Shown: in pieces, positions 17,291 to 26,280 of the stretch
How positions within the stretch are numbered: the first letter of the stretch is position 1
Layout of the letters: every line of letters starts with the position of its first letter
Translations under genes and position numbers: made by a program
Notes under the pieces: generated by a model
Told to the model about the DNA's origin: nothing
The model's database searches: none
Seen by the model: the letters and a program-made list of their open reading frames with translations, nothing else
Assembly: GCA_023247445.1 (NCBI GenBank)
Contig: JAHFGL010000014.1
Coordinates: forward strand, 1 to 48,339
Direction: 5' to 3'
Origin: Candidatus Omnitrophota bacterium
GTDB taxonomy: Bacteria > Omnitrophota > Gorgyraeia > Zapsychrales > Zapsychraceae
DNA length: 48,339 bases

Positions 17291-20200
17291 TTACGCACGA
17301 AAATAAATGTCTATACGCTCAACTTTCTTATCACGCACATCATCGGCGTAGGGATAAGGAATCGTTGAGGAAGGAATAATGGTGGAAGATCTTTGATTTG
17401 GATAAGTCAGATGAATTTCTTTGATCACGGCTTTAGATGCGCCGTAAGTATTTTTACGTTTGGGATTATGATACACAACAAGGATCGATCCTAAAAATAT
17501 AAAGGCGTAGATGTTGGCTGGTAATGTCACGCTCTTACAACCAGCTGTTGGACAAGAAAATTCCTCACTTCGTTCGTCATATCTTCTTTGCTGTGTAGGA
17601 AAGGAATTTTTAGCAGTTAGGAAAGGTTCTTCCTTTCCTACACTGTGAAAATAGTTTACGTCACTCTTTTGCTTTGTAAATAATCCGCCGGGTAGAGCCG
17701 GGGTCAACCGTAGCGTTAATTCATTTTGGTTATTGAGAAAAAATGGATTCTTACCCGCGCTCATCAGCAACCAAATGTGCAAGAACTCCGCCGTGCTTCC
17801 GGACAATCGCGCAACAAATCCTTGACCATGCAAACTTTGATCTTCATGGGCACTACTAACAATAAAAGAAGAATTTTCAAGAATGTTTCGCCCATATTGT
17901 TCTGGTTTTAAAAATGGGATTAAAACATTTTGAAAATTATCATAAAACTCATCGAACATTTCCCCACGTAAAAGCTCCAACATAAACTTATATTCCATGT
18001 GAAGCCATATCGACTCATTCTCAAGCCATCCACGAGGGAAAATCTTCGTGCGGCCAATTTCTTCGGAAGCCCCCGAGAGATCTTCATTGACCTTATACAT
18101 CTTTAGCTTCTTGTCATAAAGTTGACTGGCCCTTACTTCTTGATAAAGACTTTTTAATTTCTTTTTATCCCGCGCAACTTTTAACGCATGGACATAACCT
18201 TCCAAAAATAACGGCAAAACATGTTTTTTAAACTCAAGGGGCTTTATGTGATGTGAAGACTTTTCTAAATTCTCATATTTAGTTACATCGTGATAAAAGT
18301 ACGTCGCCAAGAAACCTTTTTGATTCTTGGCAAGCTCAAGTGCGGTTGTTGTTTTGGTGATAACTAATTGTAAAAATTGTTTAACTTCACGGATAGAAAT
18401 TTCCTGTTCTAAGCCATCAACACCTTTACGAATTTTCTGACGATACTGTTCTTTAACATCATTAGAGGTAAACCAGTATGACTTAGAATCTTTTGGAGAT
18501 AATAAACCATCAACTAGTCCGTTTATAAAAACGGCCAACTCATCAAAAATGAGAATTTTTTGATTATCCGCTATCGCAAGGTTATCTAATGCATCATTTA
18601 AAAACAAACAAATACGTTTTAATTCTAATGTTTCCGAAATAGATGATCCCAAAAGTCCAGGCAGTCCATTGAGGGCGTCATACCAATTGGGTTTATCCGC
18701 CTCCATCTCAAGACCGATACCACTTGGATCAAAAGACGCCGCTTTATTAGCAATCAAACAAAGCATTTTACAGATCAAGTTTGTTTTATAAACGCCTCCC
18801 TCTCCATGCTGTGTTCTTAATTTATGATCAGGAGCAACTTTAATTTCTTTGGCCCCATCTTTCAGTGATTCATATTGTCGCACACCACGTTTGGTTAAAA
18901 GATACCGACTTTGCCGTGGCAAGGTGTAATGGGCGTTGTGATAAAAATTAAAAACTTTCTTCTCTAATAATAGATTCTTTAACTGTTCTGGATAAAGCGC
19001 CAGATAACTTTCGATAAGATCTAAATTATACGTCCAATGATCACTCCAAAAACCTTCACCATGATCAGCGGATTCTTGTTTATGGCAAATTTCAAGGACA
19101 CGCCCGAGAAATTCTTTCGTATCTTTCTTTAACTGAATTTCATGCTGATCAATAAACTGAAGTAATGCTCCTGGCATAAAAGAATGATTGAGAAATTTTT
19201 TAAGTCGCTCATGATCTTGTACCGGCACATAATTTTTCAAAAGAATATCCATTTTGTGTGGATCGACAACAGAAAAAGTGGTGCCTTTGACAACCAAAGG
19301 ATTATAGCCATCGGCCTGAAGAAGATTCAAGAATCCAATGACGTGACTGTCTTTGACATCACTGTTAAACCAAACATCATTGCGGCGGTTCTGATTAACA
19401 TCACGGTAGTTACCATTTCCTTGCGAGAAAAATGTTGGTGCAACCACAAAATAGTTATAATCCCGCTCGAGATCTCCATGTTTACGGCTGTAAACATTAA
19501 AGGCAACATTGCCTTCGGTTGTCTTTAGGGAAACTGGCAACCCTCCCCGCAAAATATTATCAAGGAAGGTATGCCCAGCATATAAATCAAACGCAGGTGA
19601 TGAACTTTTCGTTAAGGCAAATTGTTTAATTTCATTAATAATAGTTTCGTTTTCTTTAGCTTTTTGAGCAATAAATTGATCGGCCGTTACTTCTTTGACA
19701 ATTTTATTTAATTGCTCTTCGCTATGCGCATAGCCACTCAAAGAAACAATTTGTTTTTCCTTATTTGGCGTAAGTAAAAATACGGTGTGCCCAAACGCCG
19801 AGGGCATACGGTTACTAGTCTGTTGGATAGATGGGATTTTAAAATTATCTAAAATAAAATTTTGGGGAGACACAAAATCATTGGAAGTCCCAAAAAGACA
19901 AGTTGATTCCACAATCGGAGAAAGTAATTTATCTTTCCCCTTCTGTGGATCAAAAGCAAAATAAAAATTTCCTTCTTTAATATGGGTGACTTCTGGCTTA
20001 TCGGAAACCTCCACATTAAGTTGATAATACGGTGCGCGCGCTTTGAGATTACGAACCTTAATCCAGGCCTCAACGGTGCGCGTCATATTTTTGTTTAACC
20101 AATCTTTTAATCCAAAAGGATTAATGATCGGCAAACCATCAACCAACTCAATTTTATATTTCTTTTTACTAAAATTTTTAATTGTTAATGTACGGACTAG

Positions 20201-20659
20201 CGCCGCGTAAGGCTCTTGGGGAAGTGTAAAATAATTGACGCTTACGACCAATCCTAAATCAATATTTCGTTCTGTCAGCGTAAGATCGTGGGCACTAATG
20301 GCAAGTTGTACTTCTTTTTTAAATTCTGTTCCCGCGAGACCATCCTGGAAAGGTTCCCAATAGATAGTTTTCTTGCCCGATGTAACTTTAATAAAGGTAC
20401 GAAAGCCTTGCAGCGATGTTAGGCGATAAGCCTTGTTGGCGGGCTGGAACTCCATGATCGCTTTATCTTTGGATTCAATGCCGAAGCTGGCGATACACTG
20501 ACCGCGATTAACATAAAAAACCCACATCGGAGTTCCCCAAAGCCCAGCTACCCCGGGAAAAAAATTGCTAAATGGCTTGGCGGCATTGTAACCTTCAATG
20601 ACAAAATGACCATTGGCATTCAAAAAATATTTAGTTGATGAATCTGTCTTTGTCCTCAT
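17291..20659 (-). CDS. Large phosphorylase-like glycoside enzyme (GH94/GH149/GH161-type)
   Basis: The 1122-residue protein resembles long 'cellobiose phosphorylase-like' proteins. An N-terminal beta-sandwich carries PFSNFFPGVAGLWGTPMWVF and NRGQCIASFG (residues about 30-60). A central alpha/alpha barrel has GDLERDYNYFVVAPTFFSQG, DVNQNRRNDVWFN, WSDHWTYNLDLIESY and KPNWYDALNGLPGLLGSSIS. The last probably holds the general acid aspartate, in place of the NDAL motif of GH94 (inference). No signal peptide is seen, so cytoplasmic beta-glucan phosphorolysis is possible. The C-terminal domain carries an unusual insertion of about 40 residues encoded by a palindromic repeat. Substrate is unknown. Confidence 0.75.
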   Translation of the reverse strand: MRTKTDSSTKYFLNANGHFVIEGYNAAKPFSNFFPGVAGLWGTPMWVFYVNRGQCIASFGIESKDKAIMEFQPANKAYRLTSLQGFRTFIKVTSGKKTIYWEPFQDGLAGTEFKKEVQLAISAHDLTLTERNIDLGLVVSVNYFTLPQEPYAALVRTLTIKNFSKKKYKIELVDGLPIINPFGLKDWLNKNMTRTVEAWIKVRNLKARAPYYQLNVEVSDKPEVTHIKEGNFYFAFDPQKGKDKLLSPIVESTCLFGTSNDFVSPQNFILDNFKIPSIQQTSNRMPSAFGHTVFLLTPNKEKQIVSLSGYAHSEEQLNKIVKEVTADQFIAQKAKENETIINEIKQFALTKSSSPAFDLYAGHTFLDNILRGGLPVSLKTTEGNVAFNVYSRKHGDLERDYNYFVVAPTFFSQGNGNYRDVNQNRRNDVWFNSDVKDSHVIGFLNLLQADGYNPLVVKGTTFSVVDPHKMDILLKNYVPVQDHERLKKFLNHSFMPGALLQFIDQHEIQLKKDTKEFLGRVLEICHKQESADHGEGFWSDHWTYNLDLIESYLALYPEQLKNLLLEKKVFNFYHNAHYTLPRQSRYLLTKRGVRQYESLKDGAKEIKVAPDHKLRTQHGEGGVYKTNLICKMLCLIANKAASFDPSGIGLEMEADKPNWYDALNGLPGLLGSSISETLELKRICLFLNDALDNLAIADNQKILIFDELAVFINGLVDGLLSPKDSKSYWFTSNDVKEQYRQKIRKGVDGLEQEISIREVKQFLQLVITKTTTALELAKNQKGFLATYFYHDVTKYENLEKSSHHIKPLEFKKHVLPLFLEGYVHALKVARDKKKLKSLYQEVRASQLYDKKLKMYKVNEDLSGASEEIGRTKIFPRGWLENESIWLHMEYKFMLELLRGEMFDEFYDNFQNVLIPFLKPEQYGRNILENSSFIVSSAHEDQSLHGQGFVARLSGSTAEFLHIWLLMSAGKNPFFLNNQNELTLRLTPALPGGLFTKQKSDVNYFHSVGKEEPFLTAKNSFPTQQRRYDERSEEFSCPTAGCKSVTLPANIYAFIFLGSILVVYHNPKRKNTYGASKAVIKEIHLTYPNQRSSTIIPSSTIPYPYADDVRDKKVERIDIYFRA
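17593..17643. repeat. Palindromic repeat inserted in frame in the phosphorylase-like gene
   Basis: GTGTAGGAAAGGAA (17593-17606) and TTCCTTTCCTACAC (17630-17643) are perfect 14-bp inverted repeats. A further TAGGAAAGG copy lies in the 23-base spacer. Nearby bases 17560-17582 contain CACTTCGTTCGTCAT, like dispersed repeats elsewhere. The encoded segment is low-complexity and unlike the domain around it. Confidence 0.7.
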
Positions 20660-20684
20660 AGTCTTTTATAAAAGAATTTAAGGG

Positions 20685-21485
20685 TTAATTCCCACGTGAA
20701 TACGGTGTTCTGGACTTACGAAATAAATTATTGTACCCAGATAACTTCATCCACATTGAAAAACCATAATCTTTGTTATTAAAACGAACACGTTTTAATT
20801 CAAAAACATCTTTATTATAACGATCACGCCCGCGATTGGTGGTGCAAGCCCCTTTATATCCTGCCCGTCTTAATAAATCTTTGATTTCATAGGTAAAGCC
20901 CCCTGATGGGTAACAGAAATACTCAACCTTCTTGCCGATTTTTTCTTCAATAATTCGTTTACTGGTAACAACCTCATCCTCCACTTTCTTAAAATCAGGA
21001 TAATCAGGCAGATAAACATGCGTTCGGGTATGACTTCCAATTGATACAAGACCAGAATTCATCATCACCTTGATTTGATCCCATGTCAAAAATCCTTCCG
21101 TGGTATTCATTAAATCCGAAGGGACAAAAATAGTGGCGGGAAATTGATATTTTTCGAGGACCGGATAAGCGTACAAATAATTATCAAGATACCCATCATC
21201 AAAAGTAATGACGACACTTTTAGGTGGCAATTTTGTATGATGGGCCGTTGCCGAAACCAACTCATCGAATCTGATTACATGAAATCCATGGCGCTTTAAA
21301 TACGCCATCTGCTTCTCAAAATTCTCAGGACTAACGGTGTTTAATTCATGGTGGTTTTTGTTGTCCACGTGATGATACATCATAATGGGAACAACATGTT
21401 TATCAGACGCCCAAGAAAAAAATCCAACGAATAAAACAAAAATACCAAAAGCGAATATCTTTAATATATTTTTTACGATTTTCAT
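20685..21485 (-). CDS. Polysaccharide deacetylase (NodB fold), secreted or membrane-anchored
   Basis: Residues 7-26 form a signal peptide or anchor. The NodB domain has PIMMYHHV near residue 33, TFDDGYLDN (94-102) with the catalytic base and metal aspartate, and SHTRTH (151-156) giving the two metal histidines. FCYPSGGFTYE supplies the arginine-loop equivalent with Ser-Gly. Such enzymes remove N-acetyl groups from chitin-like, peptidoglycan or PNAG polymers. The IPIMMYHHV form is close to PgaB/IcaB-type deacetylases, but no PNAG synthase is nearby. It lies 25 bases before the phosphorylase-like gene, so both may act on the same glycan economy. The substrate is not known. Confidence 0.88.
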   Translation of the reverse strand: MKIVKNILKIFAFGIFVLFVGFFSWASDKHVVPIMMYHHVDNKNHHELNTVSPENFEKQMAYLKRHGFHVIRFDELVSATAHHTKLPPKSVVITFDDGYLDNYLYAYPVLEKYQFPATIFVPSDLMNTTEGFLTWDQIKVMMNSGLVSIGSHTRTHVYLPDYPDFKKVEDEVVTSKRIIEEKIGKKVEYFCYPSGGFTYEIKDLLRRAGYKGACTTNRGRDRYNKDVFELKRVRFNNKDYGFSMWMKLSGYNNLFRKSRTPYSRGN

Positions 21486-21497
21486 TGGGAATATTGA

Positions 21498-21947
21498 TTA
21501 AAGGCTGGAAAGAACTTTCCTAACAACCTCACTAACCATTTTATTATCAGCCTTGCCGGCAACTTTAGGCATCAAGACTTTCATCACCAGCCCCATATCT
21601 TTAACGGAGGTGGCATTGGCTTCTTTAACAGCCGCGGTAACAATCGTCGTAAGTTCAGCTTCTGACATTTCTTGGGGTAAATAAGTTTTTAGAATCTCTA
21701 ATTCAACTTGCTCTTTGGCCACAAGATCCTGGCGTCCGCCTTTGCCATACTGCTCAATAGAATCTTGACGTTGCTTGACCTGCTTCTTTAAAACGGCAAT
21801 CACATCCGTTTCTTCAATGGCCTCAACACGTTTATCGATACGAACATTCTTTAACGACGCTCTTAAAAAACTCAGTGTCGATGATTTTACGCTATTACGA
21901 TCTTTCATCGCTTGAATATAATCTTTATTGATTTTTTCTTCTAACAT
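21498..21947 (-). CDS. GatB/YqeY domain protein
   Basis: The 149-residue protein starts with MLEEKINKDYIQAMKDRN and has TLSFLRASLKN, KQRQDSIEQYGKGGRQDL and LKTYLPQEMSE, the usual YqeY pattern. The domain is shared with the tRNA-binding tail of GatB amidotransferase subunits. Free-standing YqeY is widespread and its function is not firmly known. TGGAGGA lies 5 bases before the ATG. It is 18 bases downstream of the DUF167 gene and 12 bases upstream of the deacetylase. Confidence 0.93.
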   Translation of the reverse strand: MLEEKINKDYIQAMKDRNSVKSSTLSFLRASLKNVRIDKRVEAIEETDVIAVLKKQVKQRQDSIEQYGKGGRQDLVAKEQVELEILKTYLPQEMSEAELTTIVTAAVKEANATSVKDMGLVMKVLMPKVAGKADNKMVSEVVRKVLSSL

Positions 21948-21965
21948 AAGTCCTCCATTTATTCT

Positions 21966-22190
21966 CTAGAAATTATCGTATATAGTAATTGTTTTATTTC
22001 TTGATTGCAATCCTTTTGTAATTTCGATTTGGCTTTTACGGACGTTAAAATGATCGGCCAAAAGCCCAATGAGCGCCTTATTGGCCTTGCCTTCAATGGG
22101 AGGAACCCTCAGGTAAACTTTCCAAATCTCTCCTTCTTTCTTAACAATTTCCTTCTTTGCATTTGGAACAACTTTAACATCAATCTTCAT
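21966..22190 (-). CDS. DUF167 (YggU-like) small protein
   Basis: The 74 residues match the DUF167 fold: MKIDVKVVPNAKKEIV, then VYLRVPPIEGKANKALIGLL, then KSQIEITKGLQSRNKTI. The PPxEGKANxxL motif is diagnostic. The function is unknown; homologues often sit near yggT or, as here, among housekeeping genes. The ATG overlaps the YgjP-like stop by 4 bases, so translation is coupled. Confidence 0.93.
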   Translation of the reverse strand: MKIDVKVVPNAKKEIVKKEGEIWKVYLRVPPIEGKANKALIGLLADHFNVRKSQIEITKGLQSRNKTITIYDNF

Positions 22191-22951
22191 TGAGGAAGCA
22201 CCATATCAAGGGCGTGCTTTTTAAACCATATTTTACGTTCTTTATAATCCGGCAAGACTTTCGCCACCTTTTGCCAGAAACGCTTGGAATGATTCGCCAC
22301 TGTTAAATGACACAACTCATGAACAAGGACATAATCAATGACTTCTACCGGCGCCATAATAATCTGCCAATTTAAATGGATGGCGGCCGCACGCGGATGA
22401 CAGCTCCCCCAAATTCGTTTTTGAGCCCGTACAGAAACTTTCTTTGGGGTTACCTGCATCACTCTAGCCCAATGAAATAATCGTCCCGCCAGAAATTCTT
22501 CGGCCTGATTGCGGTACCACTTGATCAACCCTTCTCTAATATACTGATGCTTCTTTTCATTACTTAAATCTGAAGAAACACCGATGGCCCATCCGGTCCC
22601 ATTAAATTCGACTTTTGTTTGCTGACGATCATGAAGAGTAATATTGATTTTATATTTTTTCCCTAAAAACAAATATTCATGATCTTGATCAAAGGCTTTT
22701 TGAATAAGAAGATCTTGATTATGCTTTAATTCGCGAACCTTTTGTGTAATCCACTGCGCCTTTTCGTGGATAAAGTCATGAATATACTTTTCCTGCAAAA
22801 GAAAAGGCACAGATATTTTTATCTGTGCCTTTTCATCAATGCGAATAGTCATTGTTCGACGTTTCGAACGTGTTAAAAGAAAATCAATCGATCCGTGTTG
22901 TGTCTGTAGTGAAGACGATGTCTTCACGATACGTCCAGAGCGTTTAAACAC
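22187..22951 (-). CDS. YgjP/SprT-like zinc metallopeptidase (DUF45, M48 family)
   Basis: The C-terminal third has YVLVHELCHLTVANHSKRFW, with zinc ligands His211, His215 and His221 and catalytic Glu212 (numbered from the GTG at 22951). KRIWGSCHPRAAAIHLNW just before it is the family signature. The N-terminal half has the TRSKRRTMTIRIDE strand typical of DUF45. No signal peptide is seen, so it is cytoplasmic. Substrates are unknown. The GTG start at 22951 is uncertain; a GTG eight codons in is possible. Confidence 0.93.
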   Translation of the reverse strand: MFKRSGRIVKTSSSLQTQHGSIDFLLTRSKRRTMTIRIDEKAQIKISVPFLLQEKYIHDFIHEKAQWITQKVRELKHNQDLLIQKAFDQDHEYLFLGKKYKINITLHDRQQTKVEFNGTGWAIGVSSDLSNEKKHQYIREGLIKWYRNQAEEFLAGRLFHWARVMQVTPKKVSVRAQKRIWGSCHPRAAAIHLNWQIIMAPVEVIDYVLVHELCHLTVANHSKRFWQKVAKVLPDYKERKIWFKKHALDMVLPQ

Positions 22952-22958
22952 CTTAACC

Positions 22959-24149
22959 TTAGTTAACGAAATCTACATCCACATTAACTTTATGATCTTT
23001 GGAAGCGGCGGGGCTTTCTTTATTTCCCGCTGGAGCTGTTTTGCCGACGTTTGAATATTTTTCCATGTCAACTTTAACAGGATCGCCATTACGCGTAAAA
23101 TAACCGTTATTCCCAATAGAAGCTCTGACGCGGTCATATTCCTTAATAACAGCTAATTTAGCTTCATAAGCTTCATGTTGGAATTTCTTAATCTTTCCTC
23201 GAACAAGCTTAGCGCGATTCTTATACAAAGCCAAAAGCGATCGGCCTTCTTCTTCGCTTTTAATTTCTCCTGACAAATAATTTAATTTGTCACGCAGCGT
23301 CGTTATTTCGGCTGTTAGTTGAATATTATTTGACTCAAGAACACTAATCGTTTTCTCAAGAGCATCCTTAATGTCCGCAATTTGTTTTTCACTAGAATCC
23401 CGAACGGACTGAACTTCTGTTTTTAACTGTGAATTATTAGCTTGGGCTTCGATAAGCATCGCCTCTGTTTGTTTAAGAATGGATCTCGTTGTTTCTAATT
23501 CTTTGCTTGTCGTTTCAAGCTGGGCTTGGCTATCCGCATATAATTTCTTTGTGGTTTCAAGCTCAGCGGTCACGCTCTCTAATTTTAATTCTGTAACTTT
23601 ATAAAGAGTTGCATACGTTTGTGTAAGGACAGCTTGCTGGTTAGCATTTTCTAAAAGTGCCTGGTTAGTTGATTGCATATGTTGATAAATAAGATTGCCT
23701 AACCATAAAATATATCCAGTTAAGATCACCAAAACAACACCAACAACAGCTCCAACCACCTTCTCTGTATTTAATCTGTTTTTAATTTGAGTCATGCCGT
23801 CTTCCACCTTTTGTCGCAATTTTGTCACAATATCTTCTGTTGGTTCTAAAAACTTAATACCACATAAATATTGATTATCTTTGAGATTCTTTCGTTTAGA
23901 CCAGACCAACTGACCCAGAGGTGGAATAAAATTATCTGTTAGAGAAGCCGCATCAAACGCAAAGACACATTGATCAGTAGGTTTAAAAGAAGAATCTGTT
24001 TCAAGAAGCATTCCCGATGTACTAACATTACAAATTTTTCCCTGCCCGCTATATTCCGTGTCCTTAACGCGCCAAGAAATATTTTGATTAATATTAACGC
24101 GAATGGCTTTTCTCGCTTCTGTTATGATCGTATTCAAACGATTACTCAT
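22959..24149 (-). CDS. Transmembrane PilZ-domain protein with a long coiled coil
   Basis: An N-terminal PilZ domain (about residues 13-113) keeps both c-di-GMP motifs: RKAIR (RxxxR) and NVSTSG (NxSxxG). One membrane helix follows (about 131-153). Then comes about 170 residues of coiled coil rich in Leu, Glu and Gln (ETTKKLYADSQAQLE and similar), and a polar tail with PAGNKESPAASKDHK. The PilZ domain is thus cytosolic and the coil periplasmic. Two ATGs are possible; the second (24149) has AAGGGG at the right distance. It has its own promoter and heads the set YgjP-DUF167-YqeY-deacetylase-phosphorylase. It could carry a c-di-GMP signal across the inner membrane (inference). Confidence 0.88.
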   Translation of the reverse strand: MSNRLNTIITEARKAIRVNINQNISWRVKDTEYSGQGKICNVSTSGMLLETDSSFKPTDQCVFAFDAASLTDNFIPPLGQLVWSKRKNLKDNQYLCGIKFLEPTEDIVTKLRQKVEDGMTQIKNRLNTEKVVGAVVGVVLVILTGYILWLGNLIYQHMQSTNQALLENANQQAVLTQTYATLYKVTELKLESVTAELETTKKLYADSQAQLETTSKELETTRSILKQTEAMLIEAQANNSQLKTEVQSVRDSSEKQIADIKDALEKTISVLESNNIQLTAEITTLRDKLNYLSGEIKSEEEGRSLLALYKNRAKLVRGKIKKFQHEAYEAKLAVIKEYDRVRASIGNNGYFTRNGDPVKVDMEKYSNVGKTAPAGNKESPAASKDHKVNVDVDFVN

Positions 24150-24228
24150 GGTCATTCCCCTTATTTACTATTTTTAGGTGTCTGTATGTTAATGGTTAAT
24201 TATTGATTGGTCTTTAACTGTGGGGCTA

Positions 24229-24257
24229 AGTATATACTAGCGGTAAGAAAATGACAA
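24229..24257 (-). promoter_or_regulatory. Sigma70-like promoter for the PilZ gene cluster
   Basis: On the minus strand, TTGTCA (24252-24257) and TATACT (24229-24234) are spaced by 17 bases. The 152-base gap also has a TTTAGGC/GCCTAAA hairpin at about 24261-24277, between the AsmA-like stop and this promoter. That hairpin may separate the two transcripts, but it lacks a clear U tract. Confidence 0.6.
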
Positions 24258-24307
24258 GATTTTTTAGGCGAGGCCTAAAGATCAGCTATTAAGATAGTTA
24301 CAATGCC

Positions 24308-26230
24308 TTATTTTAAAATAGAGTCCAATAATTGATCTATAATCGCGGCTTCCGGACGGACTTTCTGCTCCTCCTGCGGCGGCGCAGGTGTAGTTTGATT
24401 TGGATTCCCTGTAGGCTGTGTAGGAGCTGGCTCTTCAATGCCAAGCGCCTTATGAATAATATTTTTTAACTCTTCTTTGCCCTGGCTCTGTACGGCCTGC
24501 TTGACTAAATGCTCCAAATCAGGAACCGGCCGAAAATCCATGAGCGGTCCATCATAAGGTTTAAAGGGAATATGAATCTGCTGTTGGGCATTTACTAGAA
24601 AAGATAATTCTTCGCTAGCCTTAACGAGCGCCTCTGATAAAGTCTTCGACATAAGAAAATCAGGCTGAACCGTTAAATGCAGTTTTGAATCACATTGCCC
24701 GTAAAGTGAAAAATTAAAATCGTCAGCCGCTAAAACTACTTTATCCAAATTTATAACACCATTTTTAAACTGCGTCAGAACTTTTGCCTCAGTTAAGATG
24801 GTATCTTTTTCTTCTAATTTCTTTTTATATTCTTCAGGCAAAGTCTTTTCAAGTTTTTCGCGAAGATTAGGAATAAACGATAGGTGCGTTAAAGCTAACT
24901 TAAGAATGTTAACATCAATGAGCTTTCCTTCCTGAACTTCAAACTTACTTTCACCCGAGAGAGAATCAATAACGTTTGCCGGATTAAAACCTTTTCCATC
25001 AATATTAAAATCTCCGACTAATTTACCTTGAATACTGACCGGCAATTGACCAGCAGCAATCAATTCATCTAAATGAAGCCCGTCTGCCTTTCCTTTAAAT
25101 GAAAATTTTTGAGTCGCTAGATAATCTTCGATCGTGCCGTCAGCTGTGATTTTTCCCGAGGCCAGTGCCGCAGAAAAATTTGGAATGTTGAGATTTGATT
25201 TATCTAATTTAAAACTCAACGCAATATTTTCTATTGGGTGAGGTAATTGCTTTAATTTAACCTTCCCATCGGTAAACTCACCGCTCAAGTCAATGTCTAA
25301 CAAACCTTTTGAACCTATTTTCATTTTTGGTATATCTAAAGCTATCTTGCCTTGTAGTGGATTCTCAATGCCGGCAGCCGCAATAGCAGGAATGCTATCA
25401 GAAATTTTATTGATGGCGATATTCGCTAAATCGCTGTCCACCTTAAGGACGGTCAGTACAACTTCTTGTGCCTCTGGATTAATCTGCGCAAACCCCTTCG
25501 CATGAATGTTCTGCTCGTTACTCCATAAGGAACCATCAAATTTAAATTCAAAAGGCTTATTCAAAGTTACAGAGTTCATCTCCAAGCTAATTTGCTCGAT
25601 GGGAATAATGATGGCGGGACTAAGTAACTGATCAGTAAAAATCAGTTGGCCATCTTTAATATGAATGACTTTAATTAAAAGTTGTGACAATGAATCGTTG
25701 GATACTTGGTCAGCGGCTTCTACTGATTCAACCAAAGATGTATTAAGCTTTTGAAGAATTCGGGCGATTGTTTTAGTTTCTTGTTTGTAAATTGGCACAC
25801 CCAGGTTTACGGATACTTTATTGTTATCGACAACTGTTGGAACATTCATTTTCCCATCTTTGGTTCTTATCAAATTAATTTTGGGCGAAGAAATATCAAC
25901 ACTGGATACTAAAATTTGGCGCTTGGAAAGAAACAGCCCTAAATCGAGATCTAAATTAATTGATTTAACACTCAGAAAGTTCTCCGAAGAAAATTCGGGG
26001 AGATCGGCGATGGAAAACTGCCTAACACTAAGCGCAATTCCTTTGGTTGGCGACAAGGCAAAAGATATATTTCCAATCGTAACCGGACGGTTAATAAGTG
26101 TCGTTAATTGCTGGGTGATTTGTAATTTAATCTTTTCTGTATCTAGAGTTTTTAGAAAAATTATTACACCCAACACCAAAAGAACAATGAGGGCAACAAA
26201 AACAATCAAAACAACTTTTAATTTCTTCAT
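24308..26230 (-). CDS. AsmA-family inner-membrane/periplasmic protein
   Basis: A single N-terminal membrane helix (about residues 5-27, VVLIVFVALIVLLVLGVIIF) is followed by LKTLDTEKIKLQITQQLTTL and NRPVTIGNISF. This is the start pattern of AsmA-like proteins. The rest is a beta-rich groove with IDGKGFNPANVIDSLSGES and an AsmA C-terminal-type segment, then a proline/threonine-rich tail. AsmA-like proteins are proposed lipid-transfer bridges toward the outer membrane, so this fits the lpxB/msbA envelope theme. The ATG has TAGGAGC upstream. The 640-residue length is in the family range. Confidence 0.88.
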   Translation of the reverse strand: MKKLKVVLIVFVALIVLLVLGVIIFLKTLDTEKIKLQITQQLTTLINRPVTIGNISFALSPTKGIALSVRQFSIADLPEFSSENFLSVKSINLDLDLGLFLSKRQILVSSVDISSPKINLIRTKDGKMNVPTVVDNNKVSVNLGVPIYKQETKTIARILQKLNTSLVESVEAADQVSNDSLSQLLIKVIHIKDGQLIFTDQLLSPAIIIPIEQISLEMNSVTLNKPFEFKFDGSLWSNEQNIHAKGFAQINPEAQEVVLTVLKVDSDLANIAINKISDSIPAIAAAGIENPLQGKIALDIPKMKIGSKGLLDIDLSGEFTDGKVKLKQLPHPIENIALSFKLDKSNLNIPNFSAALASGKITADGTIEDYLATQKFSFKGKADGLHLDELIAAGQLPVSIQGKLVGDFNIDGKGFNPANVIDSLSGESKFEVQEGKLIDVNILKLALTHLSFIPNLREKLEKTLPEEYKKKLEEKDTILTEAKVLTQFKNGVINLDKVVLAADDFNFSLYGQCDSKLHLTVQPDFLMSKTLSEALVKASEELSFLVNAQQQIHIPFKPYDGPLMDFRPVPDLEHLVKQAVQSQGKEELKNIIHKALGIEEPAPTQPTGNPNQTTPAPPQEEQKVRPEAAIIDQLLDSILK

Positions 26231-26280
26231 ATCTAAGCTCCTACTCTAATATATAGGCTAATGGAATCCACCCAAGGTGA

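Noticed and set aside
24261-24277. Intrinsic terminator after the AsmA-like gene
   Set aside because: The 7-bp TTTAGGC/GCCTAAA hairpin lacks a U tract on the minus strand; kept only as a note under the adjacent promoter.
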